Shown here piece by piece: positions 1 through 6,232 of a DNA stretch of 6,232 nucleotides. The position numbers were made by a program, and so were the translations under genes. The notes under the pieces are model-generated. The model was not told the DNA's origin and searched no databases. It worked only from the letters and a program-made list of their open reading frames with translations. Origin of the DNA: Bacteroidales bacterium (GTDB taxonomy: Bacteria > Bacteroidota > Bacteroidia > Bacteroidales > UBA932); contig SFJB01000094.1 of the NCBI GenBank assembly GCA_004555145.1, positions 1 through 6,232 of the forward strand. Reading direction: 5' to 3'. Position 1 is the stretch's first letter. Every line of letters begins with the position of its first letter.

Positions 1-558
1 TGCGGCAAGTCCACTCTTCTCAACATTCTCGGCCTTCTCGACAATCCGAGCGAAGGATCCTACGAACTCCTTGGCCAGGAGGTGGGCAAGCTCAGGGAAA
101 AAGACCGCACCAAGTTCCGCAAAGGCAACATCGGATTCGTCTTCCAGAGTTTCAATCTCATCGATGAACTCAACGTATATGAGAACATCGAGCTCCCTCT
201 CCGCTACCTGAACATCTCCGCCGCAGAGCGCAAGGAGAAGGTAACGGAGATAATGAAGAGGATGAACATCAGCCATCGCGCCAAGCATTTCCCGCAGCAG
301 CTCTCCGGCGGTCAGCAGCAGAGGGTGGCAATTGCCCGCGCCGTGGTGGCAGGTCCAAAGCTCATACTCGCCGATGAGCCGACAGGTAACCTTGACTCCA
401 AGAACGGCAAGGAGGTGATGGACCTGCTTTCCGAACTCAACGCCGAAGGCACCACCATCGTTATGGTGACACACTCCCAAAGGGATGCAGCCATCGCCCA
501 GAGGACCATAGACCTCTTCGACGGACGCATTGTCAGTGACGTAAAGAACGAATTGTAG
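1..558 (+). CDS. ABC transporter ATP-binding protein, MacB/LolD type (5' end outside window)
   Basis: This is the nucleotide-binding subunit of an ABC exporter of the MacB/LolD/FtsE class. It would act on the cytoplasmic face of the inner membrane, hydrolysing ATP to drive its permease. The reading frame is open from base 1, so 185 codons are visible. The first residues, CGKSTLLN, are the end of Walker A; about 40 N-terminal residues are probably missing. Numbered from window codon 1, the Q-loop glutamine is Q49 (FVFQSFNL), the ABC signature LSGGQQQR is at 101-108, Walker B with its catalytic glutamate is LILADEP (D125, E126) followed by the D-loop TGNLDS, and the H-loop histidine is H158 (MVTHSQ). 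All catalytic elements are intact. The C-terminus ends soon after LFDGRIV, as usual for stand-alone ATPases without extra domains. The stop TAG is one base before the permease ATG, so the two are almost certainly co-translated partners. The call is secure at class level; the substrate is unknown. Confidence 0.95.
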   Translation, partial: CGKSTLLNILGLLDNPSEGSYELLGQEVGKLREKDRTKFRKGNIGFVFQSFNLIDELNVYENIELPLRYLNISAAERKEKVTEIMKRMNISHRAKHFPQQLSGGQQQRVAIARAVVAGPKLILADEPTGNLDSKNGKEVMDLLSELNAEGTTIVMVTHSQRDAAIAQRTIDLFDGRIVSDVKNEL

Positions 559-559
559 T

Positions 560-2917
560 ATGGCACGCTCGCGCAAATCAGGAAGCAGCAGCATGACCGT
601 GTCTCGGGTACTCAACGTGCTCGGTATGGCTGCTGCGTTCGCATCCGTATTTATCATACTCGTGCAGCTGCGCTACGATTTCGGTTACAACCGCAGAATC
701 AAGGATGCGGAGCGCGTGTATGTGATCTCAGTGCCGGACTGGTATGAGGATGGGAAGTATATGACCTGGCTCAGCCGTCCTATATGGGAAGATGTCATCG
801 CAAACCTCCCGTGCGTGGAAAGTGGGGGCACCGGTTACACCTGCAACCAGGGTGCAAATGTACTGGTATCCCTGAGCGAATCAGGGGACGGCGGTTTCAA
901 CCTCTACGCCACCAGATTCTCACAGGGACTTGTTGCCACCCTTGGGATGGAGGCTGTTGAAGGAAATCTGAAAGAATTGGGCGAGGGTAAGATTGCCGTG
1001 AGTGCCAAAGCCGCCAAGGCGCACGGGCTCAGAATCGGTGATGCCTTATATTCCAACACTATGGGAACCAGGCAGATGGACGAAATCGTAGCCATATATC
1101 CAGATTTTCCGGAGAACTGCGATTTCGGAGGAATTGACTACATCTACGATATGGGAGATATGAGTCTGGACAACTTCTCCGAGTGGAGTTACCCTTATTT
1201 TGTGAAACTTCGCAGCAGCGCGGACAGAAAGACTTTCGAAGAGGAAGCCATCAGACGTATCATCGAAACCTTCTTCGGGGAGGATGACGCTGCCGCTGCC
1301 GTCACCCCTAAGCTCTACTGCCTGACGGAGACCTATTTCGACCATAGCGTCGGGACTCCGGGACGCTCCGGAAGCAGAACTTCCACAATAACCCTTCTTG
1401 CCATCGCGGTGCTCGTCACCCTCATCGCCTTCATCAATTTCATCAACTTCTTCTTCGCCCTCGTGCCCGTCAAGCTCAAAGGCGTGAATACAAGGAAGAT
1501 ACTTGGCGCCTCCAGGACGACTCTCGCCCTCGGCACCGTGAGCGAATCCGTGGTGATGATATGCGTGGCTCTCCTGCTTTCTGCGGGCATCGTAAGCCTC
1601 TTCGCTTCCAGCCCTCTGGCGGGACAGTTCAGCAGTTCTATCGCTCTTGCCGACAATATCGGCACCGCCCTCATCACTGCCGCGGCTGCAATAGTGCTCG
1701 CGGCGCTGTCGAGCCTGTATCCTGCCTTCTACATCACCTCCTTCAACCCGGCCTTCGCACTCAAGGGCAGCTTCGGTTCCAGCTCGAAGGGAAAGGTGTT
1801 CAGGACGGGGCTGGTAGGCTTCCAGTTCGTGGTGTCCATCGCCCTCATAATCAGCTCCTGCTTCATCTCGATGCAGCGCAATTATATGATGAGCCGCGAT
1901 ATGGGCTTCGACAAGAGCCAGCTGCTTCAGCTTTACACCACCAATGCCCTGGCGATGCAGAAGGATGCGGTCGGCGACAGGCTCAAGAGTGACCCGAGGA
2001 TCCTGGACGTGACCTGGGCGGACGGAGAAATAGTGCAGAGCGGCCGCATGGGCTGGGGCCGTGAGTTCAAGGGGGAGAAAGTCAATTTCAAGTGCTATCC
2101 GGTGTCCTGGAACTTCCTGGATTTCATGGGAATAGAACTGCTCGAAGGGCGCAATTTCACCCCTTCCGACGAAAAGAGCGAGACCGGAGTGTTCATATTC
2201 AACGAAGCCGCCCGCGACAAGTTCGGCCTCACTCTGGAGGACAAGATGCCTGGACACGTCGGGGAAACGGAAATCGCCGGAATATGCCGCAACTTCAACA
2301 GCCGGACCCTGGCCCTGGACGTGGAGCCTTTCGCGCTCTATGTCTTCGGAAAGAACAGCTGGAAAGTCCCTACCTGCCTCTATATCAGGACGGCTCCGGA
2401 TGTCGATTACCCTTCTCTCTTCTCCTGGATCAAGGGCGTGCTCGCGGAGATGGATCCGAACTCCAACGTGAATGATTTTGACATTAACTTCTTCGACGAC
2501 AGGCTCGATATGCAGTATACCGCCGAGAAGAACACCTCCAGGCTGGTGACTCTCTTCACCCTGCTCGCAATCATCATTTCCCTGATGGGCGTCTTCGGGC
2601 TCGTGATGTTTGAGGCCGAGCACAGGCGCAAGGAGATCGGAGTCCGCCGCGTCAGCGGAGCCAGCATCGCGGACGTGCTCAAGATGTTCAACGCCAAGTT
2701 TATACGCATAGTGCTCGTGTGCTTCCTGATTGCTGCTCCTCTGAGCTGGTTCATCATGGACCGCTACCTCCAGCACTTCGCCTACAGGATGCCGCTGCAT
2801 TGGTGGGTGTTCGCCCTCGCGCTGGTATTCGTGATGCTCGTGACTGTGCTCGTTGTGACCCTGCGATGCTACCGCGCCGCGACTTCCGACCCTGTAGAAT
2901 GTCTGCGCAGCGAATAA
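560..2917 (+). CDS. ABC transporter permease, MacB/FtsX type with two fused halves
   Basis: This is the 785-residue inner-membrane permease, expected to pair with the ATPase encoded just upstream. Eight hydrophobic segments are seen at about 16-36, 277-303, 327-349, 367-391, 414-436, 662-684, 714-735 and 747-769. They frame two large periplasmic MacB-type domains (about 38-275 and 440-660). This is TM1-periplasm-TM2-4 repeated twice, so one chain resembles a MacB dimer. Each half ends with the family's characteristic tail: YPAFYITSFNPAFALKG at 387-403 and DPVECLRSE at 777-785. The second half has a canonical FtsX coupling segment (RRKEIGVRRVSGAS, 689-702); the first half has a divergent one (GVNTRKILGAS, 308-318). 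The start at 560 is preferred: an in-frame TAA at 542-544 limits upstream extension, and the internal Met12 would remove most basic residues before TM1. The N-terminal leader is shorter than in many relatives. It is full length with no frameshift. The substrate is not evident. Confidence 0.93.
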   Translation: MARSRKSGSSSMTVSRVLNVLGMAAAFASVFIILVQLRYDFGYNRRIKDAERVYVISVPDWYEDGKYMTWLSRPIWEDVIANLPCVESGGTGYTCNQGANVLVSLSESGDGGFNLYATRFSQGLVATLGMEAVEGNLKELGEGKIAVSAKAAKAHGLRIGDALYSNTMGTRQMDEIVAIYPDFPENCDFGGIDYIYDMGDMSLDNFSEWSYPYFVKLRSSADRKTFEEEAIRRIIETFFGEDDAAAAVTPKLYCLTETYFDHSVGTPGRSGSRTSTITLLAIAVLVTLIAFINFINFFFALVPVKLKGVNTRKILGASRTTLALGTVSESVVMICVALLLSAGIVSLFASSPLAGQFSSSIALADNIGTALITAAAAIVLAALSSLYPAFYITSFNPAFALKGSFGSSSKGKVFRTGLVGFQFVVSIALIISSCFISMQRNYMMSRDMGFDKSQLLQLYTTNALAMQKDAVGDRLKSDPRILDVTWADGEIVQSGRMGWGREFKGEKVNFKCYPVSWNFLDFMGIELLEGRNFTPSDEKSETGVFIFNEAARDKFGLTLEDKMPGHVGETEIAGICRNFNSRTLALDVEPFALYVFGKNSWKVPTCLYIRTAPDVDYPSLFSWIKGVLAEMDPNSNVNDFDINFFDDRLDMQYTAEKNTSRLVTLFTLLAIIISLMGVFGLVMFEAEHRRKEIGVRRVSGASIADVLKMFNAKFIRIVLVCFLIAAPLSWFIMDRYLQHFAYRMPLHWWVFALALVFVMLVTVLVVTLRCYRAATSDPVECLRSE

Positions 2918-2935
2918 TTGATAATATTTAATCTT
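2918..2935 (+). promoter_or_regulatory. AT-rich translation start region of the TolC-family gene
   Basis: This 18-base spacer (TTGATAATATTTAATCTT) between the permease stop and the ATG at 2936 is almost pure A/T and has no Shine-Dalgarno sequence. Bacteroidota commonly start translation from such AT-rich, unstructured leaders. The spacer begins with an in-frame TTG that could extend the protein by six residues (reading IIFNL after the initiator). The ATG is the better start because it gives a textbook signal peptide beginning MTIKK. No Bacteroides-type -7 element (TAnnTTTG) is seen in it. Confidence 0.4.
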
Positions 2936-4291
2936 ATGACAATCAAGAAAATAGCTCCTGTTGCCCTCCTTCTGCTTGCCGTCGCCTTTTCAGCGTCGGC
3001 GCAGGAGGGCGTGATGGGCGTGAAGGACTGTATGGAGTATGCGGTCAGCAACTCCACAAAGATGCGCATTCGCCAGGCTGAGACCGGGGATGCACGCATC
3101 GCGCGCCGCCAGGCCGTGCTTGCCGCCTTCACCCCGGAGATAAGCGGCGGAATCTACACCTACTACAACTTCGGCCGCACCGTGGACCCGCAGACCAATA
3201 CCTACGTCAACACGACCTCCTTCCACAACAGTTACAGCCTCAGCGCCGGCATCAATCTCTTCAACGGCTTCGAGGCGGTCAACAATATGAAGATTACCCG
3301 CACCTCGCTGCAGATGGGCATATCGCAGGAGCGTCAGGCCGAGGCCGACATCTGCCTCGCCACTATGGAGGCCTACTACAATGCCGTGTACTACACCCTT
3401 CTCTCGAAGAGCTACGAAGAGCAGTGCGCGACCGCGCAGGAAAAGCTCGAACTCACCCGCAAGCAGGAAAAGCTTGGAGTGAAGGGATATGCGGATGTCG
3501 TGCAGAGCGAGTCCGACCTTGCAAAGCGGCGCTACGAGTTCACCAACGCCGAGAACCTGCGCCGTGATGCTCTCATCACCCTCCAGGACGTGATGTTCTG
3601 GCCCCTGGACTCCGTGCTCACCATAGACACGGACATCAGCGCGGATATGGTGGGCGTGCTGCAGGAAGACGGCGAAGTGGAGGGCATAATCAGCTACGCC
3701 AAGGCCTATAACCCCGCGGCAATCCAAGCGCTGGGAAAGTTCAACAACGCGAAACTCGAACTCCAGACCGCCAAGTGGCAGCTGCTCCCGAGCTTCGCCC
3801 TTTACGGGGGCTGGTCCACGACCTACTTCAAGTATCCTGGAGGCATGTCCACGGATCCGTTCCGTCAGCAGTTCCTCAACAACGGCGGTGAATACGTGCA
3901 GCTCTCAATCAACATCCCGATATACAGCCGCCTCTCGCGCCAGAGCAATCTGGCAAAGAAGCGCAATGCCCTCGAGCGCAGCAGCGCCGAATATGACCAG
4001 AAGATGAGGGACATAGAAGCCGAGGTGCGCCGCGCGGTCCAGGACAGGGACGCGTCTTCCGACGCCTACCTCCAGGCGGAGCGCTACGCCGAGGTGCAGC
4101 GGGAGAACTACAGGCTCAACTCCAAAAAGTACGAGCAGGGGCTCATCTCTGCCATAGAGTACCAGACTGCCACAAACGACTACCTGAATTCCAAGGCGGA
4201 GAAGATGAACTCCCTCTTCAAGTATCTCATCAAGAAGAGCGTGGTGGAATACTATTCGGGTGTGGCTTATCTTGAACAGGAATATTTGTAA
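2936..4291 (+). CDS. TolC-family outer membrane efflux protein
   Basis: This is the outer membrane channel component of the tripartite pump, 451 residues from the ATG. The signal peptide is clear: a basic start (MTIKK), a hydrophobic core at about 6-18 and likely cleavage after A22 (SASA|QE). The mature protein shows the two-repeat plan of outer membrane efflux proteins. First-half strands include NFGRTVDP (78-85) and INLFNGF (106-112), a wording typical of Bacteroidota TolC homologues. The corresponding second-half strand is INIPIYSRLSRQSN (325-338). Two long helical hairpins lie at about 130-216 and 345-437. Their turn regions look like an internal repeat: KLGVKGYADVVQSESDL (179-195) and KYEQGLISAIEYQTATNDYL (398-417). 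In TolC these turns form the periplasmic tip that meets the adaptor. There is no lipobox cysteine near the signal cleavage site, so a lipoprotein form is unlikely. It lies 18 bases after the permease and 15 before the adaptor, as expected for one transcript. The family call is secure; no specific gene name is justified. Confidence 0.94.
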   Translation: MTIKKIAPVALLLLAVAFSASAQEGVMGVKDCMEYAVSNSTKMRIRQAETGDARIARRQAVLAAFTPEISGGIYTYYNFGRTVDPQTNTYVNTTSFHNSYSLSAGINLFNGFEAVNNMKITRTSLQMGISQERQAEADICLATMEAYYNAVYYTLLSKSYEEQCATAQEKLELTRKQEKLGVKGYADVVQSESDLAKRRYEFTNAENLRRDALITLQDVMFWPLDSVLTIDTDISADMVGVLQEDGEVEGIISYAKAYNPAAIQALGKFNNAKLELQTAKWQLLPSFALYGGWSTTYFKYPGGMSTDPFRQQFLNNGGEYVQLSINIPIYSRLSRQSNLAKKRNALERSSAEYDQKMRDIEAEVRRAVQDRDASSDAYLQAERYAEVQRENYRLNSKKYEQGLISAIEYQTATNDYLNSKAEKMNSLFKYLIKKSVVEYYSGVAYLEQEYL

Positions 4292-4306
4292 TTTAGTGAA
4301 AACATT
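4292..4306 (+). promoter_or_regulatory. AT-rich translation start region of the adaptor gene
   Basis: The 15-base spacer ATTTAGTGAAAACAT precedes the ATG at 4307, and the first coding bases are also A-rich (encoding MDKVIEKKKG). There is no purine-rich Shine-Dalgarno block at the usual distance. The short gap argues against a separate promoter or terminator here and for a polycistronic message. Confidence 0.35.
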
Positions 4307-5566
4307 ATGGATAAAGTTATAGAAAAAAAGAAAGGCTGGAAGCTCATCCTGAGCAGGAAAGCCCTCCCATATTGGCTCGGTGCCCTGGTTCTGGCATTCG
4401 TGCTCTACCTGGTGTTTCGCGACAACGCCAGGACATACAGGGTGAATTCGGATACCCTCACGGTGAGCACCGTGGAGTACGGAGAGTTCAATGACTACAT
4501 ACGCGTGAGCGGCCAGGTGCAGCCTATGACCACGATTCAGCTCAGTCCCCAGGAGGGCGGAGTGGTGGACCGCATCATCGTGGAGGAAGGTTCCACGGTC
4601 AGGGCGGGGGAGCCGATACTCATCCTGAGCAACGACAAGCTCGACCTGGAGATACTCAATTCCGAAGCCGAGCTCGCTGAAAAGGAGAACATACTGCGCA
4701 ATACGATGATACAGATGGAGCAGCAGAAGCTCTCCGTAAAGCAGGACGAGCTCACCCTCTCGCTTGACGTGAAGCGCAACCGTCGCGCCTACGAGCAGAC
4801 GAAGGCCCTGTATGAGGAAAAGCTTATTGCGCGCGAGGAGTACCTCAAGGCCAAGGAGGACTACGAACTCTCCGAGCGGAAGTACGAGCTGGTCAAGGAG
4901 CGCGCTATCCAGGACAGCCTCTACCGCAGCGTGGAAATCGAGCAGATGCAGGAAAGCCTGGACAATATGCGTATGAACATGAATATGATACGCAACCGCA
5001 AGTCCAATCTCACCATCAAGGCTCCGATTGACGGCGAACTGGGCCTTCTGGACGTGGTGCTGGGCCAGAGCGTGGCATCGGGTATGAAGATAGGCCAGAT
5101 CAATTCCGTGGGCGATTACAAGGTGGAGGCGAAGATAGACGAGCATTACATTGACCGCGTGGTGCCGGGACTCGGCGCGAACTTCGAACGTCAGGGAGAC
5201 ACATATTCAACGGTCATCCGCAAGGTGTACCCGGAGGTGCGCGAGGGCAAGTTCCAGGCCGATTTCAAGTTCGACGGCGTGCAGCCTGACAACATTCGCA
5301 CAGGCCAGACCTATTACCTCAACCTGCAGCTCGGCCAGAGCGAGGAGGGCATCATCATCCCCCGCGGCTCCTTCTACCAGAAGACCGGCGGCAAATGGAT
5401 TTTTGTCCTGAGCCCGGACGGCAACAAGGCGGTAAAGCGCGAAATCCGCATCGGCCGCCAGAACCCACGCTATTACGAGGTTCTCGAAGGACTTGAGCCG
5501 GGAGAGAAGGTCATCACCTCGGGGTACGACAACTTCGGTGACAATGAAGTATTAATTTTCCAGTAG
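4307..5566 (+). CDS. HlyD/MacA-family periplasmic adaptor (membrane fusion protein)
   Basis: This 419-residue adaptor links the inner-membrane permease to the TolC-like channel. A basic N-terminus is followed by one membrane anchor (about 21-37), so it is held in the inner membrane rather than lipidated. Domains follow the usual in-and-out order. The first lipoyl/barrel-sandwich half is at about 64-108 (GGVVDRIIVEEGSTVRAGEPILIL, 84-107, abbreviated here as the GGVV...V.EGS.V..G..I pattern). A long charged alpha-hairpin spans about 112-232. The second lipoyl half has the hallmark IKAPIDGELG at 237-246. A beta-barrel domain lies at about 270-345, and a membrane-proximal domain at about 347-419 (IIIPRGSFY, then LEPGEKVITSG). 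The hairpin, about 120 residues, looks longer than that of AcrA. At its tip the residues matching the TolC-binding Arg-Leu-Ser motif appear to be Q164, L168 and A175. A methionine cluster (M221, M223, M225, M227) lies near the end of the returning helix. The protein is complete. Position between the TolC and permease genes supports the role; the substrate is unknown. Confidence 0.93.
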   Translation: MDKVIEKKKGWKLILSRKALPYWLGALVLAFVLYLVFRDNARTYRVNSDTLTVSTVEYGEFNDYIRVSGQVQPMTTIQLSPQEGGVVDRIIVEEGSTVRAGEPILILSNDKLDLEILNSEAELAEKENILRNTMIQMEQQKLSVKQDELTLSLDVKRNRRAYEQTKALYEEKLIAREEYLKAKEDYELSERKYELVKERAIQDSLYRSVEIEQMQESLDNMRMNMNMIRNRKSNLTIKAPIDGELGLLDVVLGQSVASGMKIGQINSVGDYKVEAKIDEHYIDRVVPGLGANFERQGDTYSTVIRKVYPEVREGKFQADFKFDGVQPDNIRTGQTYYLNLQLGQSEEGIIIPRGSFYQKTGGKWIFVLSPDGNKAVKREIRIGRQNPRYYEVLEGLEPGEKVITSGYDNFGDNEVLIFQ

Positions 5567-5578
5567 GAAAATACGAAG
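5567..5578 (+). promoter_or_regulatory. Short start region of the second permease gene
   Basis: The 12-base spacer GAAAATACGAAG separates the adaptor stop from the ATG at 5579. An AGGA at 5565-5568, overlapping the adaptor stop codon, lies 10 bases before the ATG and could act as a weak Shine-Dalgarno. Many Bacteroidota genes do not rely on one, so this is only suggestive. The close spacing points to co-transcription and perhaps coupled translation. Confidence 0.3.
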
Positions 5579-6232
5579 ATGAAAAGTTACTTAAGATTCC
5601 TTTCAAGAAACAAACTGTACGCAGCCATCGAAGTGATGGGATTGTCTCTGGCGCTGGGATTTATCATAATCCTTGCATCATACGCCAAGACAGAGTTCAG
5701 CGTGGGCACAAAGCAGCCGCTTTCAAAGGAGATTTATATCATAGGAACTTCAGACTTTTTCGGAATGACACTCGGCACGGCCGAGGAATTCTTCCCGTCC
5801 ATCCCTGAAATTAAGTCCTGGACAAGAATGTCTGAAGTTGAAGGCGATGGTATATATGTTACCATTGGAGAAGATTACTACCATGTGACGTCTGTGGCAC
5901 TTGACACCAACTTTCTGAAACTGTTCGATTATAACCTGACCGGCTGCTCCCGTGACAGGATACTGGACTCTGATGATGAAGTAATCATTTCTGAGAGTTT
6001 CGCAAAGAAAGCATTCGCTGGTGAAAACCCCGTTGGAAGGACTATCGAGTGTGGAGGGAAGTCTCGTACAATTGTTGGCGTCCTTCAGGACTTCGGCCCT
6101 TCTGACGTGTTCAAGCCTGCCGATGTATTTATGAGCATGGAACTCGTGAACGGCTACGTTCAGAAGATGGACCAGTTCGGCTCGGTTCATACCTTCGTCA
6201 CTCTTAATGAAGGGGCTGATCCAGATGATGTG
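5579..6232 (+). CDS. Second ABC transporter permease, MacB/FtsX type (3' end outside window)
   Basis: The frame from the ATG at 5579 stays open for 218 codons to the window edge. It begins with a short basic amphipathic stretch (MKSYLRFLSRNKLYAAIEVM, residues 1-20) leading into TM1 at about 17-36 (GLSLALGFIIILASYAKTEF). This is the elbow-helix-plus-TM start typical of Bacteroidota MacB/FtsX permeases. The rest is the first periplasmic MacB-type domain. Recognisable landmarks are FLKLFDYNLTG (112-122), DDEVIISESFAKKAF (132-146), ENPVGRTI (149-156) and the strand TIVGVLQDFGPSDVFKPADVFM (164-185, matched by its IVGV..DF pattern). If it resembles the permease at 560-2917, roughly 560 residues lie beyond the edge. 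It is not a copy of that permease: the two N-terminal domains differ throughout. Its G+C is lower than that of the genes just upstream (sampled lines 37-55%). No second ATPase gene is visible, so it may use the one at the left edge, or another further downstream. Confidence 0.88.
   Translation, partial: MKSYLRFLSRNKLYAAIEVMGLSLALGFIIILASYAKTEFSVGTKQPLSKEIYIIGTSDFFGMTLGTAEEFFPSIPEIKSWTRMSEVEGDGIYVTIGEDYYHVTSVALDTNFLKLFDYNLTGCSRDRILDSDDEVIISESFAKKAFAGENPVGRTIECGGKSRTIVGVLQDFGPSDVFKPADVFMSMELVNGYVQKMDQFGSVHTFVTLNEGADPDDV

Larger units (their letters stand above)
1..6232 (+). other. Tripartite ABC efflux operon (ATPase, permease, TolC, adaptor, permease)
   Basis: Five genes share one strand with gaps of 1, 18, 15 and 12 bases and no hairpin-plus-T-run terminator between them, so a single transcript is likely. 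Together they supply every part of a MacAB-TolC-like pump: ATPase, permease, periplasmic adaptor and outer membrane channel, plus a further permease. Both operon ends lie outside the window, so the promoter, any linked regulator and the total number of permeases cannot be judged. The pump class is well supported. Any statement on substrate (antibiotic, peptide, lipid, siderophore) would be a guess. Confidence 0.8.

Noticed and set aside
82..84. GTG at 82 as start of the ATPase gene
   Set aside because: The frame is open to base 1, and the upstream codons encode the end of Walker A (CGKSTLLN). The gene therefore begins outside the window.
593..595. Internal ATG (Met12) as start of the first permease
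   Set aside because: The ATG at 560 lies one base after the ATPase stop, ideal for coupled translation. It also retains the basic residues before TM1 that fit the inside-positive rule.
1561..2475. Two out-of-frame + strand open frames (1561-1992 and 2092-2475) inside the first permease, considered as overlapping genes or a frameshift sign
   Set aside because: The main permease frame runs unbroken through both with conserved motifs on either side. The alternative products are Arg/Gln-rich frame shadows.
1046..2800. A 584-codon open frame on the minus strand, opposite most of the first permease
   Set aside because: Its length is striking, but the translation is rich in His, Glu and Gly with no hydrophobic core or recognisable domain. 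The + strand carries a full, motif-rich permease over the same bases. Long antisense frames are a common by-product of GC-biased codon use.
2918..2935. TTG at 2918 as start of the TolC-family protein
   Set aside because: It would place six extra residues (IIFNL after the initiator) before a ready-made signal peptide start, MTIKK, at the ATG at 2936. The ATG start is more typical for secreted proteins.
2990..3727. A 245-codon open frame on the minus strand within the TolC-family gene
   Set aside because: Low-complexity His/Val/Leu/Gly-rich translation opposite a confident gene; a coding shadow.
3905..5146. A 413-codon open frame on the minus strand spanning the TolC-adaptor junction
   Set aside because: It overlaps two confident genes and their intergenic gap. 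Its His/Leu/Val-rich translation resembles no family I recognise, so it is a coding shadow.
5750..6190. A 146-codon open frame on the minus strand opposite the second permease
   Set aside because: The + strand frame is open across the whole segment and carries clear MacB-type landmarks. The minus-strand product has no recognisable features.
1..6232. Search for tRNA or rRNA genes, CRISPR repeats, insertion sequences, inverted repeats, terminators or a defence or toxin system
   Set aside because: Nothing of the kind was seen by eye. Coding density is nearly complete, and all five genes belong to one known transporter class.

Overview
The window is one uninterrupted block of five co-directional (+ strand) genes. 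It reads as part of a MacAB-TolC-like tripartite ABC efflux operon of a Bacteroidota bacterium, probably of the order Bacteroidales. The taxonomic hint comes from the style of the proteins: a ~785-residue permease built from two MacB/FtsX halves in one chain, a TolC-family protein with the NFGRxxDPxTN and NLFNGF segments typical of that phylum, and AT-rich start regions without convincing Shine-Dalgarno sequences. G+C, counted by hand on sampled 60-base lines, is about 57-65% in the TolC and adaptor genes. Genus cannot be fixed from this sequence; a moderately GC-rich Bacteroidales lineage such as Alistipes-like bacteria would fit.

Layout: 1-558 is the 3' part of an ABC ATPase cut by the window edge inside Walker A. 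560-2917 is a complete 8-TM MacB/FtsX-type permease. 2936-4291 is a TolC-family outer membrane factor with a signal peptide. 4307-5566 is a membrane-anchored HlyD/MacA-type periplasmic adaptor. 5579-6232 is the 5' part of a second MacB/FtsX-type permease that runs off the right edge. Gaps between genes are 1, 18, 15 and 12 bases, so no stretch is without a gene. I see no internal terminator, RNA gene, repeat array or mobile element.

How the genes work together (family knowledge plus inference): the ATPase dimer would sit under the permease and drive conformational changes in its periplasmic domains (mechanotransmission). The adaptor would bridge the permease to the TolC-like outer membrane channel, expelling a substrate from the periplasm or outer leaflet of the inner membrane. 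The substrate cannot be read from the sequence. The second permease may share the same ATPase and exit duct, or the operon may continue with more permeases beyond the window.

The region looks like an ordinary, intact efflux operon, not an undescribed system. The points worth a second look are modest: a degenerate adaptor tip motif, asymmetric coupling loops in the permease, two permeases with one visible ATPase, and a drop in G+C in the last gene.
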